The notes under the pieces: model-generated | Told to the model about the DNA's origin: nothing | Databases searched by the model: none | Seen by the model: only the letters and a program-made list of their open reading frames with translations | NCBI GenBank assembly: GCA_023473795.1 | Contig: JAMCYS010000033.1 | Span: forward strand, 1 to 64,000 | DNA from: Chloroflexota bacterium | GTDB lineage: Bacteria > Chloroflexota > UBA6077 > FW602-bin22 > JAMCYS01 | Direction of reading: 5' to 3' | Length of the DNA stretch: 64,000 nt | Translations under genes and position numbers: made by a program | Shown: in pieces, positions 14,209-20,710 of the stretch | How positions within the stretch are numbered: position 1 is the first letter of the stretch | Layout of the letters: each line of letters starts with the position of its first letter

Positions 14209-14403
14209 CTACGCCGCGACTACCTGGTCCATCGGGAGGTTCAGAGCATCGGCAACTCGCTTGAGTGTCTTGGTACCCAGCTGCTTGCCAAGCTCTAAGC
14301 GGCATATCGTCGAGACGTGTACCCCAACGCGCCCGGCCAGGTCGCTCTGCGTCATGCCCTGTTGGATTCGCGCTATTTTCAACGCCTCTGTGTTGATCCT
14401 CAT
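14209..14403 (-). CDS. Cro-like XRE-family repressor
   Basis: 64 aa; start at ATG 14403, behind GGAGGGAAAACGT. One XRE helix-turn-helix domain fills the protein: ALKIARIQQGMTQSDLAGRV, HVSTICRLELGKQLG, LKRVADALNLPMDQVV. Divergent from the longer repressor at 14564 across a 160-bp control region, the standard Cro/CI layout. It probably represses one or both divergent promoters. Confidence 0.85.
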   Translation of the reverse strand: MRINTEALKIARIQQGMTQSDLAGRVGVHVSTICRLELGKQLGTKTLKRVADALNLPMDQVVAA

Positions 14404-14445
14404 ACGTTTTCCCTCCGAGGGCTGTCTGTCCGATATATCAAGCAC

Positions 14446-14474
14446 ATGGTACGTAGCTTCGCGCTCTCTGTCAA
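14446..14474 (-). promoter_or_regulatory. Sigma-A-type promoter for leftward early operon
   Basis: Minus strand: TTGACA (14474-14469), 17-bp spacer, TACCAT (14451-14446), about 43 bp before the Cro-like ATG. The -35 hexamer is perfect. Confidence 0.7.
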
Positions 14475-14490
14475 GCGTTTTTTGCGCGGG

Positions 14491-14534
14491 TTTTCGTGCA
14501 ATTTTGTGCCAATTCAGCCTAGCGCTCCTATAAT
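14491..14534 (+). promoter_or_regulatory. Rightward repressor promoter with tandem operator-like repeats
   Basis: TATAAT at 14529-14534, with TTGTGC 19 bp upstream as a weak -35. Two 11-bp tandem repeats, TTTTCGTGCAA and TTTTGTGCCAA (14491-14512), overlap the -35 region and lie just behind the leftward promoter, so one repressor could control both directions. Inference from position and similarity. Confidence 0.5.
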
Positions 14535-14563
14535 CAGCCAAGGAGCAGTCGTCTGGGGGGCGT

Positions 14564-15013
14564 ATGTCGGAGGGCCAAGAGACTTTCGGCCAACACATCA
14601 GGCGAGCGAGACTGCGACTCGGCTACAGCGTGCGGAAGGTAGAACTGCTCACGTCTCGCCTGCCCGAGGAGCAGCGGGTCTCTAATTCCTACCTCTCACA
14701 GGTCGAGCGGGACGAAGTGCCTCCCCCATCGCCAGCGAAAATCATGGGTCTGTCGAAGGTGTTGAGCCTTGACTATGAGGATCTGATGCGGCGAGCAGGA
14801 CATCTTCCTGGAGAGCGTGTTGAGGACATTGCCTTGCCCGTCGGTGTCGATCTCTCCGATCCCAACCTGCGCCTCACTTTGCAGAAATTGGCCGAGCTGC
14901 CCCCCGAGGACAGGGCCGAGTTTCTCCGCATGATAACGCCCCTGCTTGACCAGGCGCGCGATCTACAGCGTATGCGGGCGGAGCGTCGCCGCCAGAGGGA
15001 GGGCCAAGGATAG
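14564..15013 (+). CDS. ImmR/CI-like XRE repressor
   Basis: 149 aa. N-terminal XRE HTH (TFGQHIRRARLRLGYSVRKV, NSYLSQVERDEVPPPSPAKI, MGLSKVLSLDYEDLMRRAGH) with the longer inter-helix loop typical of repressors paired with ImmA proteases. The C-terminal half is helical (DLSDPNLRLTLQKLAELPPE) and charged. The following gene, 3 bp away, encodes an ImmA/IrrE metalloprotease, so lysogeny is probably relieved by regulated cleavage of this protein, as in ICEBs1. The start has GGGGGG and AGGAG upstream. Confidence 0.8.
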   Translation: MSEGQETFGQHIRRARLRLGYSVRKVELLTSRLPEEQRVSNSYLSQVERDEVPPPSPAKIMGLSKVLSLDYEDLMRRAGHLPGERVEDIALPVGVDLSDPNLRLTLQKLAELPPEDRAEFLRMITPLLDQARDLQRMRAERRRQREGQG

Positions 15014-15016
15014 AGG

Positions 15017-15511
15017 GTGCGCCATGAGTTGTCTCCGATTGAGCGGTTCATTGTCGCCCACGACCTGCACCGGCACGTGCCGGTGGACCTTGGGCCGCTG
15101 CGGGAGCTCGCCCCCGTCAAATTTCTGAGGCTGTCAGAGGGCACGCTGGGTGGAGCCTTCGCCAACGAGGTGGGCTGCGTCATCGGTATCAACCGCAGCC
15201 TGGGCCGCGATGAGCGACGGATGACGTTCTGCCACGAGCTGGCGCACCTGATTCTAGAGCATCCGAATAGTCTCTGGCTGTGCCGCATCGACGGCTGGTG
15301 GTACAGCCGGTACGAACGCCAGGCGCAGCAGGCCGCGGCCCTGATGCTAATTCCGTTCGAGCCCTTGCGGCGGCGACTGCTTGCCGGCTATGCCGTCGAG
15401 GCCGTCGCCGGCGCGTTCCGAGTGCCTCGGAGTTTAGTCGAGTTGCGGGTCGCAATGGCCGAAGATCAGCTGCTACCGCGGGTTCGAATGCCGCAAAGAA
15501 CGACGGTCTAG
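15017..15511 (+). CDS. ImmA/IrrE-family metalloprotease (anti-repressor)
   Basis: 164 aa, GTG start. The active-site helix is MTFCHELAHLILEH (HExxH), followed by QAQQAAALMLIPFEPLRRRL, which supplies the third ligand region, and a C-terminal helix-turn-helix-like VAGAFRVPRSLVELR, as usual for the family. It lies 3 bp behind its likely substrate, the XRE repressor. Function by family knowledge: site-specific cleavage of the repressor on an inducing signal. Confidence 0.85.
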   Translation: MRHELSPIERFIVAHDLHRHVPVDLGPLRELAPVKFLRLSEGTLGGAFANEVGCVIGINRSLGRDERRMTFCHELAHLILEHPNSLWLCRIDGWWYSRYERQAQQAAALMLIPFEPLRRRLLAGYAVEAVAGAFRVPRSLVELRVAMAEDQLLPRVRMPQRTTV

Positions 15512-15534
15512 AGGTCGTTCTCCGGCCGTACAGG

Positions 15535-16338
15535 ATGCCAATGCCCAGAGCAACTAGCGACGAGTTGTGGGTCATAGCCGGTTTCTTGGGGCTGCTGCTG
15601 GTCGCCCTGGCGGTGCGTGGCAACCGGGTCTACCGGGGCCGACGCAAGGGAATCAGCAACGGCGGGTTCTTCTTGCGCCTGGTGTTTGCCGGCCTTGGCG
15701 ACCTCAGCACCACTCAGTTGTTTGTGGTTGTCATCATTGTGTTGCTGGCGCTGGCCATCGCTAACACCAGGTTTGGATTCTTGCCCTTCGAGTCTGAGTG
15801 GCTCCTGGTGGTCGGGTTCAGCCTGGCTATCGGCGTGGTGGCGGACAGCATCTGGCATTGGTCGTGGTCCTGGTTTCGGGAGCGGCGAGACTCCGCCGCA
15901 CTGCGGAGCCGAACGGCTACATTGGCTGATCTCGTGATGCTCACGCCCGCCGAGTTCGAACGGCGCATCGAGAATCTACTGCGTGGGCTCGGCTTCGACT
16001 CGGTGGAGCACGTGGGCAGGAGCGGCGATCTCGGTGTCGACGTCAAGTGCCGCGCGGGGCGGGAGCGGGTGGCCGTGCAGTGCAAGAAGTACAGCCCAGG
16101 CCGAAACGTCGGCTCGAAGGAGGTGCAGCAGTTCTACGGCATGATGAGGCATCCGCGCCACGGCGCGACGCGGGGCATCTTCATCACCACCAGCGGGTTC
16201 ACGCCGGACGCCGCAGGGCTGGCCGAAGACCCGCACTTGGTGCTGTTGGACGGGCAGGCGTTAGTGAATCTGATCAACCGCCCGGGCGGCAATGACGACG
16301 GGGATTCGTGGTCGGCCGTGGAGCGGCATAGCATCTGA
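15535..16338 (+). CDS. Membrane-anchored Mrr-like restriction endonuclease
   Basis: 267 aa from ATG 15535. Three hydrophobic segments in residues 8-105 (VIAGFLGLLLVALAV, LFVVVIIVLLALAI, LLVVGFSLAIGVVA). A C-terminal Mrr_cat domain follows: LTPAEFERRIENLLRGLGFD, GRSGDLGVDVKC (catalytic Asp), VAVQCKKYSPG (QxK), VQQFYGMM and GIFITTSGF. Such proteins cut foreign, often methylated, DNA and are carried by prophages as superinfection defence. The ribosome-binding site is weak, so expression may depend on the upstream ImmA gene. Confidence 0.8.
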   Translation: MPMPRATSDELWVIAGFLGLLLVALAVRGNRVYRGRRKGISNGGFFLRLVFAGLGDLSTTQLFVVVIIVLLALAIANTRFGFLPFESEWLLVVGFSLAIGVVADSIWHWSWSWFRERRDSAALRSRTATLADLVMLTPAEFERRIENLLRGLGFDSVEHVGRSGDLGVDVKCRAGRERVAVQCKKYSPGRNVGSKEVQQFYGMMRHPRHGATRGIFITTSGFTPDAAGLAEDPHLVLLDGQALVNLINRPGGNDDGDSWSAVERHSI

Positions 16339-16360
16339 CGCGTCGGAGGAGGGATAGGCG

Positions 16361-16397
16361 AAGCGCATCTGCCTTGCCAGCAGGTGGGGATTGAAAC
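16361..16397. other. Single 37-bp sequence resembling a CRISPR repeat end
   Basis: The segment ends GGTGGGGATTGAAAC, the common 3' end of type I-B/III CRISPR repeats, and contains CTGC-N7-GCAG. Only one copy exists and the downstream gene starts 7 bp later. Coincidence is quite possible. Confidence 0.2.
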
Positions 16398-16404
16398 AAA
16401 CCAC

Positions 16405-16584
16405 ATGTACATCAGCCGCAAGTTCGCGGACAACCCTGCCCTGCAGCGGGCGCTGGTCGCCGCCTACGAGGCCATCCGCTCGGTGGAGGCGGAGAGGGCC
16501 GAACGGGCGAAGGCCCGCGACGCGGAGTACGAGGAGTGGTTACGGCAGCGGCGGGCCAGGGAAGAGCAAGATAAGAAGGGCTAG
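16405..16584 (+). CDS. Small charged coiled-coil protein
   Basis: 59 aa from ATG 16405 (GTG 16384 is an alternative). Almost entirely helical and charged: ALQRALVAAYEAIRSVEAER, AERAKARDAEYEEWLRQRRA, REEQDKKG. No family. Lies between the Mrr-like and HNH genes in the accessory part of the element. Confidence 0.45.
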   Translation: MYISRKFADNPALQRALVAAYEAIRSVEAERAERAKARDAEYEEWLRQRRAREEQDKKG

Positions 16585-16673
16585 ACGTCGAGCCGGCAGG
16601 TCCCGCACTGGGGCCCGTGGCGCGGCGTGTAGCGCTGGCAGCGAGGGCACCAAGCCAGCGCGGAGGGTAGGCC

Positions 16674-16916
16674 ATGGCGTTTTCGGAGGCCACGAAAGAC
16701 GCTGCCTTCGAGCGCTCCGGTGGGCGCTGTGAGTGCGCGCGCCTCGGGCACGATCATGGGAGCCGCTGCCCGCGCCGGATCGGGCGGCATAGCGCCCGGT
16801 TTCACCATCACCGTCGGGAGATCCGCGGCGGTAGCGATGGTTTGGCTAATTGCGAAGCGGTGTGCAAGTACTGCCACGATCTGATCCATCGCCGACTAGA
16901 CGCGCGTACTCTCTGA
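16674..16916 (+). CDS. Short HNH endonuclease-like protein
   Basis: 80 aa, ATG after GGAGGGTAGGCC. A nearly complete HNH domain: FERSGGRCEC, a Cys/His-rich insert (CARLGHDHGSRCPR), HHHRREIRGG, then NCEAVCKYCHDLIHRR. Two Cys pairs bind structural zinc and the His residues the catalytic metal. At 80 aa it is a minimal HNH, as in phage terminase-associated or mobile HNH proteins. Its 3' end overlaps the convergent gene by 71 bp. The 89 bp before it show a possible minus-strand CPRCQRYTPRHGPQCGTC peptide that was not called. Confidence 0.7.
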   Translation: MAFSEATKDAAFERSGGRCECARLGHDHGSRCPRRIGRHSARFHHHRREIRGGSDGLANCEAVCKYCHDLIHRRLDARTL

Positions 16917-17247
16917 GCGCCGTGGCGGCATCGTCCACCGCGGCCGGGTCGAGGCTGACATGGCCACTGGGCGGGTTGTCGGCGTCCCAGCTCACTTCCC
17001 AGCCGCACTCGCCGTGGCCTTTGTCGGCGAGGCGTTTGAGGACGACGGCGGAGAGGCTAAGAGTCACCTCGAAGAGGTCACGCACGCTGCCTCGGTAGTC
17101 GAAGAAGACGTGTGCCAGCCCTTCCTCGCCGTGGCCCTGGCAGCTGTCGATAGTGCACAGTCCCGGAAAGAGGTTTAGCGCCTCCACCAGGTGGGCAATG
17201 CCCTCGTCGACATAGGCCGTGACTTTGACCGGTACCTCGTGGTGCAT
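16846..17247 (-). CDS. Conserved hypothetical protein with SCQGH motif
   Basis: 133 aa, ATG 17247. FPGLCTIDSCQGHGEEGLAH followed by VFFDYRGS is the T..SCxGH...yV.F pattern of a protein family common in prokaryotic mobile elements and of unknown function. The rest is mixed alpha/beta. A TTGACA-N18-TAGACT promoter ends 6 bp before the ATG, so the mRNA is probably leaderless. C-terminal residues (STCTPLRN) overlap the HNH gene antisense. Confidence 0.65.
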   Translation of the reverse strand: MHHEVPVKVTAYVDEGIAHLVEALNLFPGLCTIDSCQGHGEEGLAHVFFDYRGSVRDLFEVTLSLSAVVLKRLADKGHGECGWEVSWDADNPPSGHVSLDPAAVDDAATALREYARLVGDGSDRGSTCTPLRN

Positions 17248-17252
17248 GGCGT

Positions 17253-17295
17253 CAGTCTAGCCGCGGCGGGCGAGCGGTGTCAAGAACCGTGGGAG
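17253..17295. repeat. Control-region repeat, copy 1 (with minus-strand promoter)
   Basis: 43-bp direct repeat CAGTCTAGCCGCG...AAGAACCGTGGGAG, matching the copy at 17804-17846 in about 36 positions. On the minus strand it contains TTGACA (17283-17278), 18-bp spacer, TAGACT (17259-17254), directly in front of the 16846-17247 gene. On the plus strand it precedes the 17322 gene. Confidence 0.7.
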
Positions 17296-17321
17296 CACAG
17301 AAGAGGGCCAGGGGCAGAAGG

Positions 17322-17693
17322 ATGGCGAGTGAAGGCCTACCAGAACCACCGCCAGAAGCGGCGGCAGAGGCGGCCGCCGGCGCGCCAACCGCGCCGCAGC
17401 CACCCTGGACGGGCACCGCTTGGGATTATCCGGAGTTGCGGCAGGCGCTGGCCAGGCTCGTCGAGGGCGGGCTGGACCTCGCCGACAAGAAGCTCGAGGG
17501 TAACCGGGCCGCCGCAGTGCGGGCAACGGATCGCGTACTGTGGCTGGCCGGCGGCGTCGTGCTGGTCGTGGTGATCCCCGTCTCGCTCCTCACCGCCTTC
17601 GGGCGGATGAGCGCGGAGGCAGCGGCCTTTCTCTATGGCGTAGTGGTGGGTGCCGCCTTCACGTTTCTGCGGGACTTCTTCCCCAAGACGTAG
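17322..17693 (+). CDS. Two-helix membrane protein
   Basis: 123 aa from ATG 17322 (GGGGCAGAAGG upstream). A Pro/Ala-rich N-terminus, a helical segment (YPELRQALARLVEGGLDLAD, KKLEGNR), then two membrane helices (VLWLAGGVVLVVVIPVSLLT and AAAFLYGVVVGAAFTFL) and the short end RDFFPKT. No family recognised. The antisense ORF at 17337-17777 was judged a shadow. Confidence 0.6.
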   Translation: MASEGLPEPPPEAAAEAAAGAPTAPQPPWTGTAWDYPELRQALARLVEGGLDLADKKLEGNRAAAVRATDRVLWLAGGVVLVVVIPVSLLTAFGRMSAEAAAFLYGVVVGAAFTFLRDFFPKT

Positions 17694-17803
17694 TTTGGTA
17701 TAGGCGGAGAGGCCGGCGAGCGCGGCGTAGAGCAGCCCGTCGGGTACGCCCTGGATAAGGTCGCGGCGCTGTCGCACGGCGCACCTTCTGGCGCGAATGG
17801 GCG

Positions 17804-17846
17804 CAGTCTAGCCGCGACGGCTAACCGCTGTCAAGAGCCGTGGGAG
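17804..17846. repeat. Control-region repeat, copy 2 (with minus-strand promoter)
   Basis: Second copy of the 43-bp repeat, 551 bp from the first, upstream of the 17854 gene. The minus strand again has TTGACA (17834-17829), N18, TAGACT (17810-17805). Leftward of it the minus strand has AGAAGGTGCGCCGTG at 17777, but the ORF there runs antisense to a good membrane gene. Confidence 0.7.
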
Positions 17847-17853
17847 GGCTAGC

Positions 17854-18840
17854 ATGGACGATCTGACCTTCTGTCCCAAGTGCGGCCGCCGGCGCGGCGA
17901 GGGCGAGGAGTTCTGTCCCAAGTGCGGCCGGGCCTACAATAGCCCCAACGTGGCAGACCAGGGCTCAGCTGCTCAGGTCATCATCCCGGCTGCCTCTCTA
18001 GCGGCACTCCACCTCCGGCCCTCTCAGAAGCCGGGCTGGCCCTGGCTCATGGTGGTGGCCGGCCTTCTCGGCGGCGGCTATTTTGGACTCCAAACGTGGA
18101 CAGCCTTCGAAGTGATGCGCCGGGTGGAGGCCTCTAATGCCGTCACGATCGCCAAGGGCGTCGACTGGCTGGGCCGTCTTTTCGGCGTGCAGAACGCCGG
18201 TCAGATGGTCGATCCGCGCTACCAGCAGGTCTATATCACCGCCCAAGAGCAGTTCCGCTCTGGCCTGTTGATGGTCGGCCTGTTCGCCGGCGTCGCCCTA
18301 CTCGGTCTGTTTATCCTGGCCAGTTGGCAGCCGCGGCCGGAGCTGGCCGCCGTGCCGGCGCCGCGAGCCAAGGAAGGGCGGCTCGCAGTGGAGCCTGCCG
18401 CGCCCACGCAGCCTAGCTCTCTGCGCCGCCAGGTAGTGGCGATTGCAGGCATCTCGGCGGTGATTCTTGCTGGCGTCTGGCTCTGGCAGGCGCCGCGGTG
18501 GTTCGCCTCTCCCACTATCGCCGCCACGGCTTACCGCCTCCCCGACTTCAAGATCGAGAACGTCGAGGTGCCGGCCCGCGGCTCTGCCCTTGCGGTTATC
18601 GCAGTGCCCAGGCAAGGGGCGACGGTTGAAGGATATTTCCTCGTGCGTGGCGGCGGTAACGACGTCGACTTTCAGATTCTGACGCCGGGCCAGCGGGCCA
18701 TCGACACTCGCAGGCGGGCGCAGAACCGGTACGACTTCCGCTTCACGGCCCCCGAGGCCGGCACGTATTGGATCAGATTCGACAACGGGTTCTCTCTGCT
18801 TACGAGGAAGTCGGTCACCGTCTACTCTCGCGCTTATTAG
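17854..18840 (+). CDS. Zinc-ribbon, membrane, GOLD-like beta-domain protein
   Basis: 328 aa, ATG after GGGAGGGCTAGC. Two zinc knuckles (FCPKCGRRRGEGEEFCPKCG) open the protein. Membrane segments lie at about 64-82, 130-152 and 193-212. A C-terminal beta-sandwich (about 230-328) with VPARGSALAVIAVPRQGATV, EGYFLVRGGGNDVDFQILTP, YDFRFTAPEAGTYWIRFDN resembles the GOLD-like domain that follows membrane anchors in bacterial cell-surface proteins. A surface or envelope role is likely. It sits between accessory genes of the element and may be cargo that alters the host envelope. Confidence 0.6.
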   Translation: MDDLTFCPKCGRRRGEGEEFCPKCGRAYNSPNVADQGSAAQVIIPAASLAALHLRPSQKPGWPWLMVVAGLLGGGYFGLQTWTAFEVMRRVEASNAVTIAKGVDWLGRLFGVQNAGQMVDPRYQQVYITAQEQFRSGLLMVGLFAGVALLGLFILASWQPRPELAAVPAPRAKEGRLAVEPAAPTQPSSLRRQVVAIAGISAVILAGVWLWQAPRWFASPTIAATAYRLPDFKIENVEVPARGSALAVIAVPRQGATVEGYFLVRGGGNDVDFQILTPGQRAIDTRRRAQNRYDFRFTAPEAGTYWIRFDNGFSLLTRKSVTVYSRAY

Positions 18841-18848
18841 TCCTCGCG

Positions 18849-18872
18849 CTAGAACACGCGTTCTAGTATAAT
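18849..18872 (+). promoter_or_regulatory. SOS-type operator abutting a -10 hexamer, upstream of protease-integrase operon
   Basis: CTAGAAC-ACGC-GTTCTAG (7-bp arms, 4-bp spacer) contains GAAC-N4-GTTC, the core of the Gram-positive LexA box. It is followed without gap by TATAAT (18867-18872). The -35 region is poor, so the promoter may depend on derepression. A LexA-type or element-encoded repressor bound here would block transcription of the ImmA-like and integrase genes. Confidence 0.6.
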
Positions 18873-18906
18873 CCAACCAAGCGCACTTTAGGGAGGTAGC
18901 TGGTTG

Positions 18907-19416
18907 ATGGTTAGCTGGAACGGCGATAGCGCCTACACCGCGCGGGCGGTGCGCGACCTCGGGGAAGTGGAGCAGCTGGCGAGCTGTCTCCTGCCGGCGG
19001 CGGGGATCAGCGCCCCGCCCGTGCCGGAGAACATCGTCGCCTTCTGCGACTCGGGGCGGCCGGTGAAGATCTACCGCCGGCCGCTGGGGGCTATGCACGG
19101 CCTGCTCGAGCCCAGCCCGGAGGGCTGGCTCATCATCGTCAACGAACGCCTGCCGCGGGGCGCCCAGCGCTTCTCCATCGCCCACGAGGGCTTCCATCTG
19201 TTGCAGCGCTCGCGCGGCCTGCTCTGCGACGGGCCCCACGAGTACCAGGAGTGGCTCGCCGACGGCTTCGCGGCGCGCCTGCTGATGCCGCGGCGCTGGT
19301 TGACGGAGATCTCCGCCCGCCGGGTCGATCTGGGGATGCTCGCCTACATCTTCCGCGTCTCCCGCCGCGCCATGGAGCGGCGTCTAGGGGAGTTGGCTTT
19401 GCACCCGGGAGGCTGA
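18907..19416 (+). CDS. Second ImmA/IrrE-like metalloprotease
   Basis: 169 aa from ATG 18907 (GGGAGG upstream; TTG 18904 is possible). The motif is RFSIAHEGFHLL (HExxH as HEGFH), then EYQEWLADGFAARLLMPRRW with the third ligand Glu and the LLMP signature, then a RVSRRAMERRL helix. There is no HTH repressor beside it; instead it precedes the integrase by 3 bp. It may cleave a repressor of integration or excision, or the ImmR-like protein. The upstream SOS-type site suggests damage-induced expression. Confidence 0.75.
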   Translation: MVSWNGDSAYTARAVRDLGEVEQLASCLLPAAGISAPPVPENIVAFCDSGRPVKIYRRPLGAMHGLLEPSPEGWLIIVNERLPRGAQRFSIAHEGFHLLQRSRGLLCDGPHEYQEWLADGFAARLLMPRRWLTEISARRVDLGMLAYIFRVSRRAMERRLGELALHPGG

Positions 19417-19419
19417 ACG

Positions 19420-20580
19420 ATGGCCAGACCGCGAGCCAAGGGCAACGGCGAAGGAACCCTCTACAAGCGGCCCGACGGCCGTTGGTGCGGCCAGTACGTC
19501 GTCGGCTGGGTCGGCGGCAAGCCGCGGCGGATCACCGTCGTCGCCGACACGAAGCACGAGGCCGACCGTCTGCTGAGCGCCAAGAAGCGCGACCACGCCG
19601 AGGGCCGGCTGGCGCCGCCCCAGCGGCAGACGTTGGCGGAGTACGTGGCCTGGTGGCTAGCAAACGTGGCCGCCAATCGCCTACGGCCGCGCACTCTCCA
19701 GAGCTACGAGCGGACGCTGGCGCTGCATTGCCTGCCCTACCTCGGAGGCCTCCGCCTGCAGCAGCTGGCGCCGCGCGATCTGCAGACCCTCTACGCCGAG
19801 CGGCTGGCGTCCGGCGCCGGCGCCCGCACGGTGCAATACCTCCACGCGGTGCTGCACCGCGCCCTCCACGACGCCGAGCGGCTCGAGATGGTGGGCCGCA
19901 ACGCCGCCGACCGGGCGGACCCGCCCCAGGTCGAGAGGGAAGAGGCGCCGACCCTCGACCTCGAGCAGGGGAGGGCGCTCTTGGCCGCGGTGAGGGACAC
20001 GCCGGCGGAGGGGCTAGTCGCTCTGGCTTTGTTGACCGGTCTGCGCCAGGGCGAGCTCTTAGGCCTGCGCTGGAGCGACGTCGACTGGACCGTGCCGCAG
20101 ATCGCCGTGCAGCGAACGCTCTCGTGGGTACTGGGCCGCGGCCCGATCTGCGTGCCCCCGAAATCGAAGAACAGCCGTCGCCTCGTGCCACTCGTGCCCC
20201 AGGCGGTGGAGGCGCTGCGCCGAGCGCGGATCCGGCAGAACGAGCAGCGCCTGGCGGCCGGTCCGGAGTGGCAGGACGGCGACCTGGTCTTCAGCACCCG
20301 CAGTGGCCGACCACTCAGTCCGCGCAACGTGCGGCGCGACTGGTTCGGGCCGGCCCTCGAGCGGGCGCAGCTGCCGCCGGTCCGCTTCCACGATCTGCGG
20401 CACACCGCAGCCTCGCTGCTGCTGAGCCTGGGCGTGGCGCTCACCACCGTGCAGCGGATCCTGGGTCATGCTAACATAGGCATCACGGCCGACACCTACG
20501 GGCACCTCTTGCCTGGGATGGCGACGGAGGCAATGCGCCTCTACGGAGAGGCGCTGAGCGCGGACGAGCTGCAGCAGTAG
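19420..20580 (+). CDS. int: Tyrosine site-specific integrase
   Basis: 386 aa. An N-terminal arm-binding strand domain (GEGTLYKRPDGRWCGQYVVG), a core-binding SAM-like domain (about 65-150), and the catalytic domain: Arg in LTGLRQGELLGLRWSDVDW, Lys in PPKSKNSRRLVPL, FHDLRHTAASLLLS (HxLRH), LGHANIGITADTYGHLLPGM (nucleophile Tyr). All catalytic residues are present. It starts 3 bp after the ImmA-like gene and ends 130 bp before the tRNA-Lys fragment, so it integrates the element there. Confidence 0.95.
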   Translation: MARPRAKGNGEGTLYKRPDGRWCGQYVVGWVGGKPRRITVVADTKHEADRLLSAKKRDHAEGRLAPPQRQTLAEYVAWWLANVAANRLRPRTLQSYERTLALHCLPYLGGLRLQQLAPRDLQTLYAERLASGAGARTVQYLHAVLHRALHDAERLEMVGRNAADRADPPQVEREEAPTLDLEQGRALLAAVRDTPAEGLVALALLTGLRQGELLGLRWSDVDWTVPQIAVQRTLSWVLGRGPICVPPKSKNSRRLVPLVPQAVEALRRARIRQNEQRLAAGPEWQDGDLVFSTRSGRPLSPRNVRRDWFGPALERAQLPPVRFHDLRHTAASLLLSLGVALTTVQRILGHANIGITADTYGHLLPGMATEAMRLYGEALSADELQQ

Positions 20581-20643
20581 CTGCAGTAGGAGAGCGGTTT
20601 ACTGGCAACGGGACCAATCCGCCTGGAGTGGAGGAGGGTAACG

Positions 20644-20659
20644 GCCCGATTTCTCGGGC
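20644..20659. other. Hairpin GCCCGATTTCTCGGGC left of att
   Basis: 6-bp stem with 4-nt loop. It differs by one base from the hairpin at 20761-20776 on the other side of the tRNA fragment. Two CCGGAGACG repeats at about 20664 and 20684 lie between it and att and might be integrase arm sites. Confidence 0.5.
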
Positions 20660-20710
20660 AATGCCGGAGACGGCGCGAGAGACCCGGAGACGCTTGGAGC
20701 CCGCCCCCGG

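Noticed and set aside
16581-16889. Minus-strand peptide ending CPRCQRYTPRHGPQCGTCRLDV
   Set aside because: A plausible zinc ribbon but no start codon with a ribbon-sized frame and ribosome-binding site; upstream part is antisense to the HNH gene.
17337-17777. Minus-strand ORF of 146 codons preceded by a TTGACA-N18-TAGACT promoter
   Set aside because: Most of it is antisense to a convincing two-helix membrane gene and its translation is His/Gly/Arg-rich and not protein-like; the promoter was kept as a finding.
19251-20474. 407-codon plus-strand ORF overlapping the integrase
   Set aside because: Arg/Ala/Pro-rich shadow frame of the integrase gene in GC-rich DNA.
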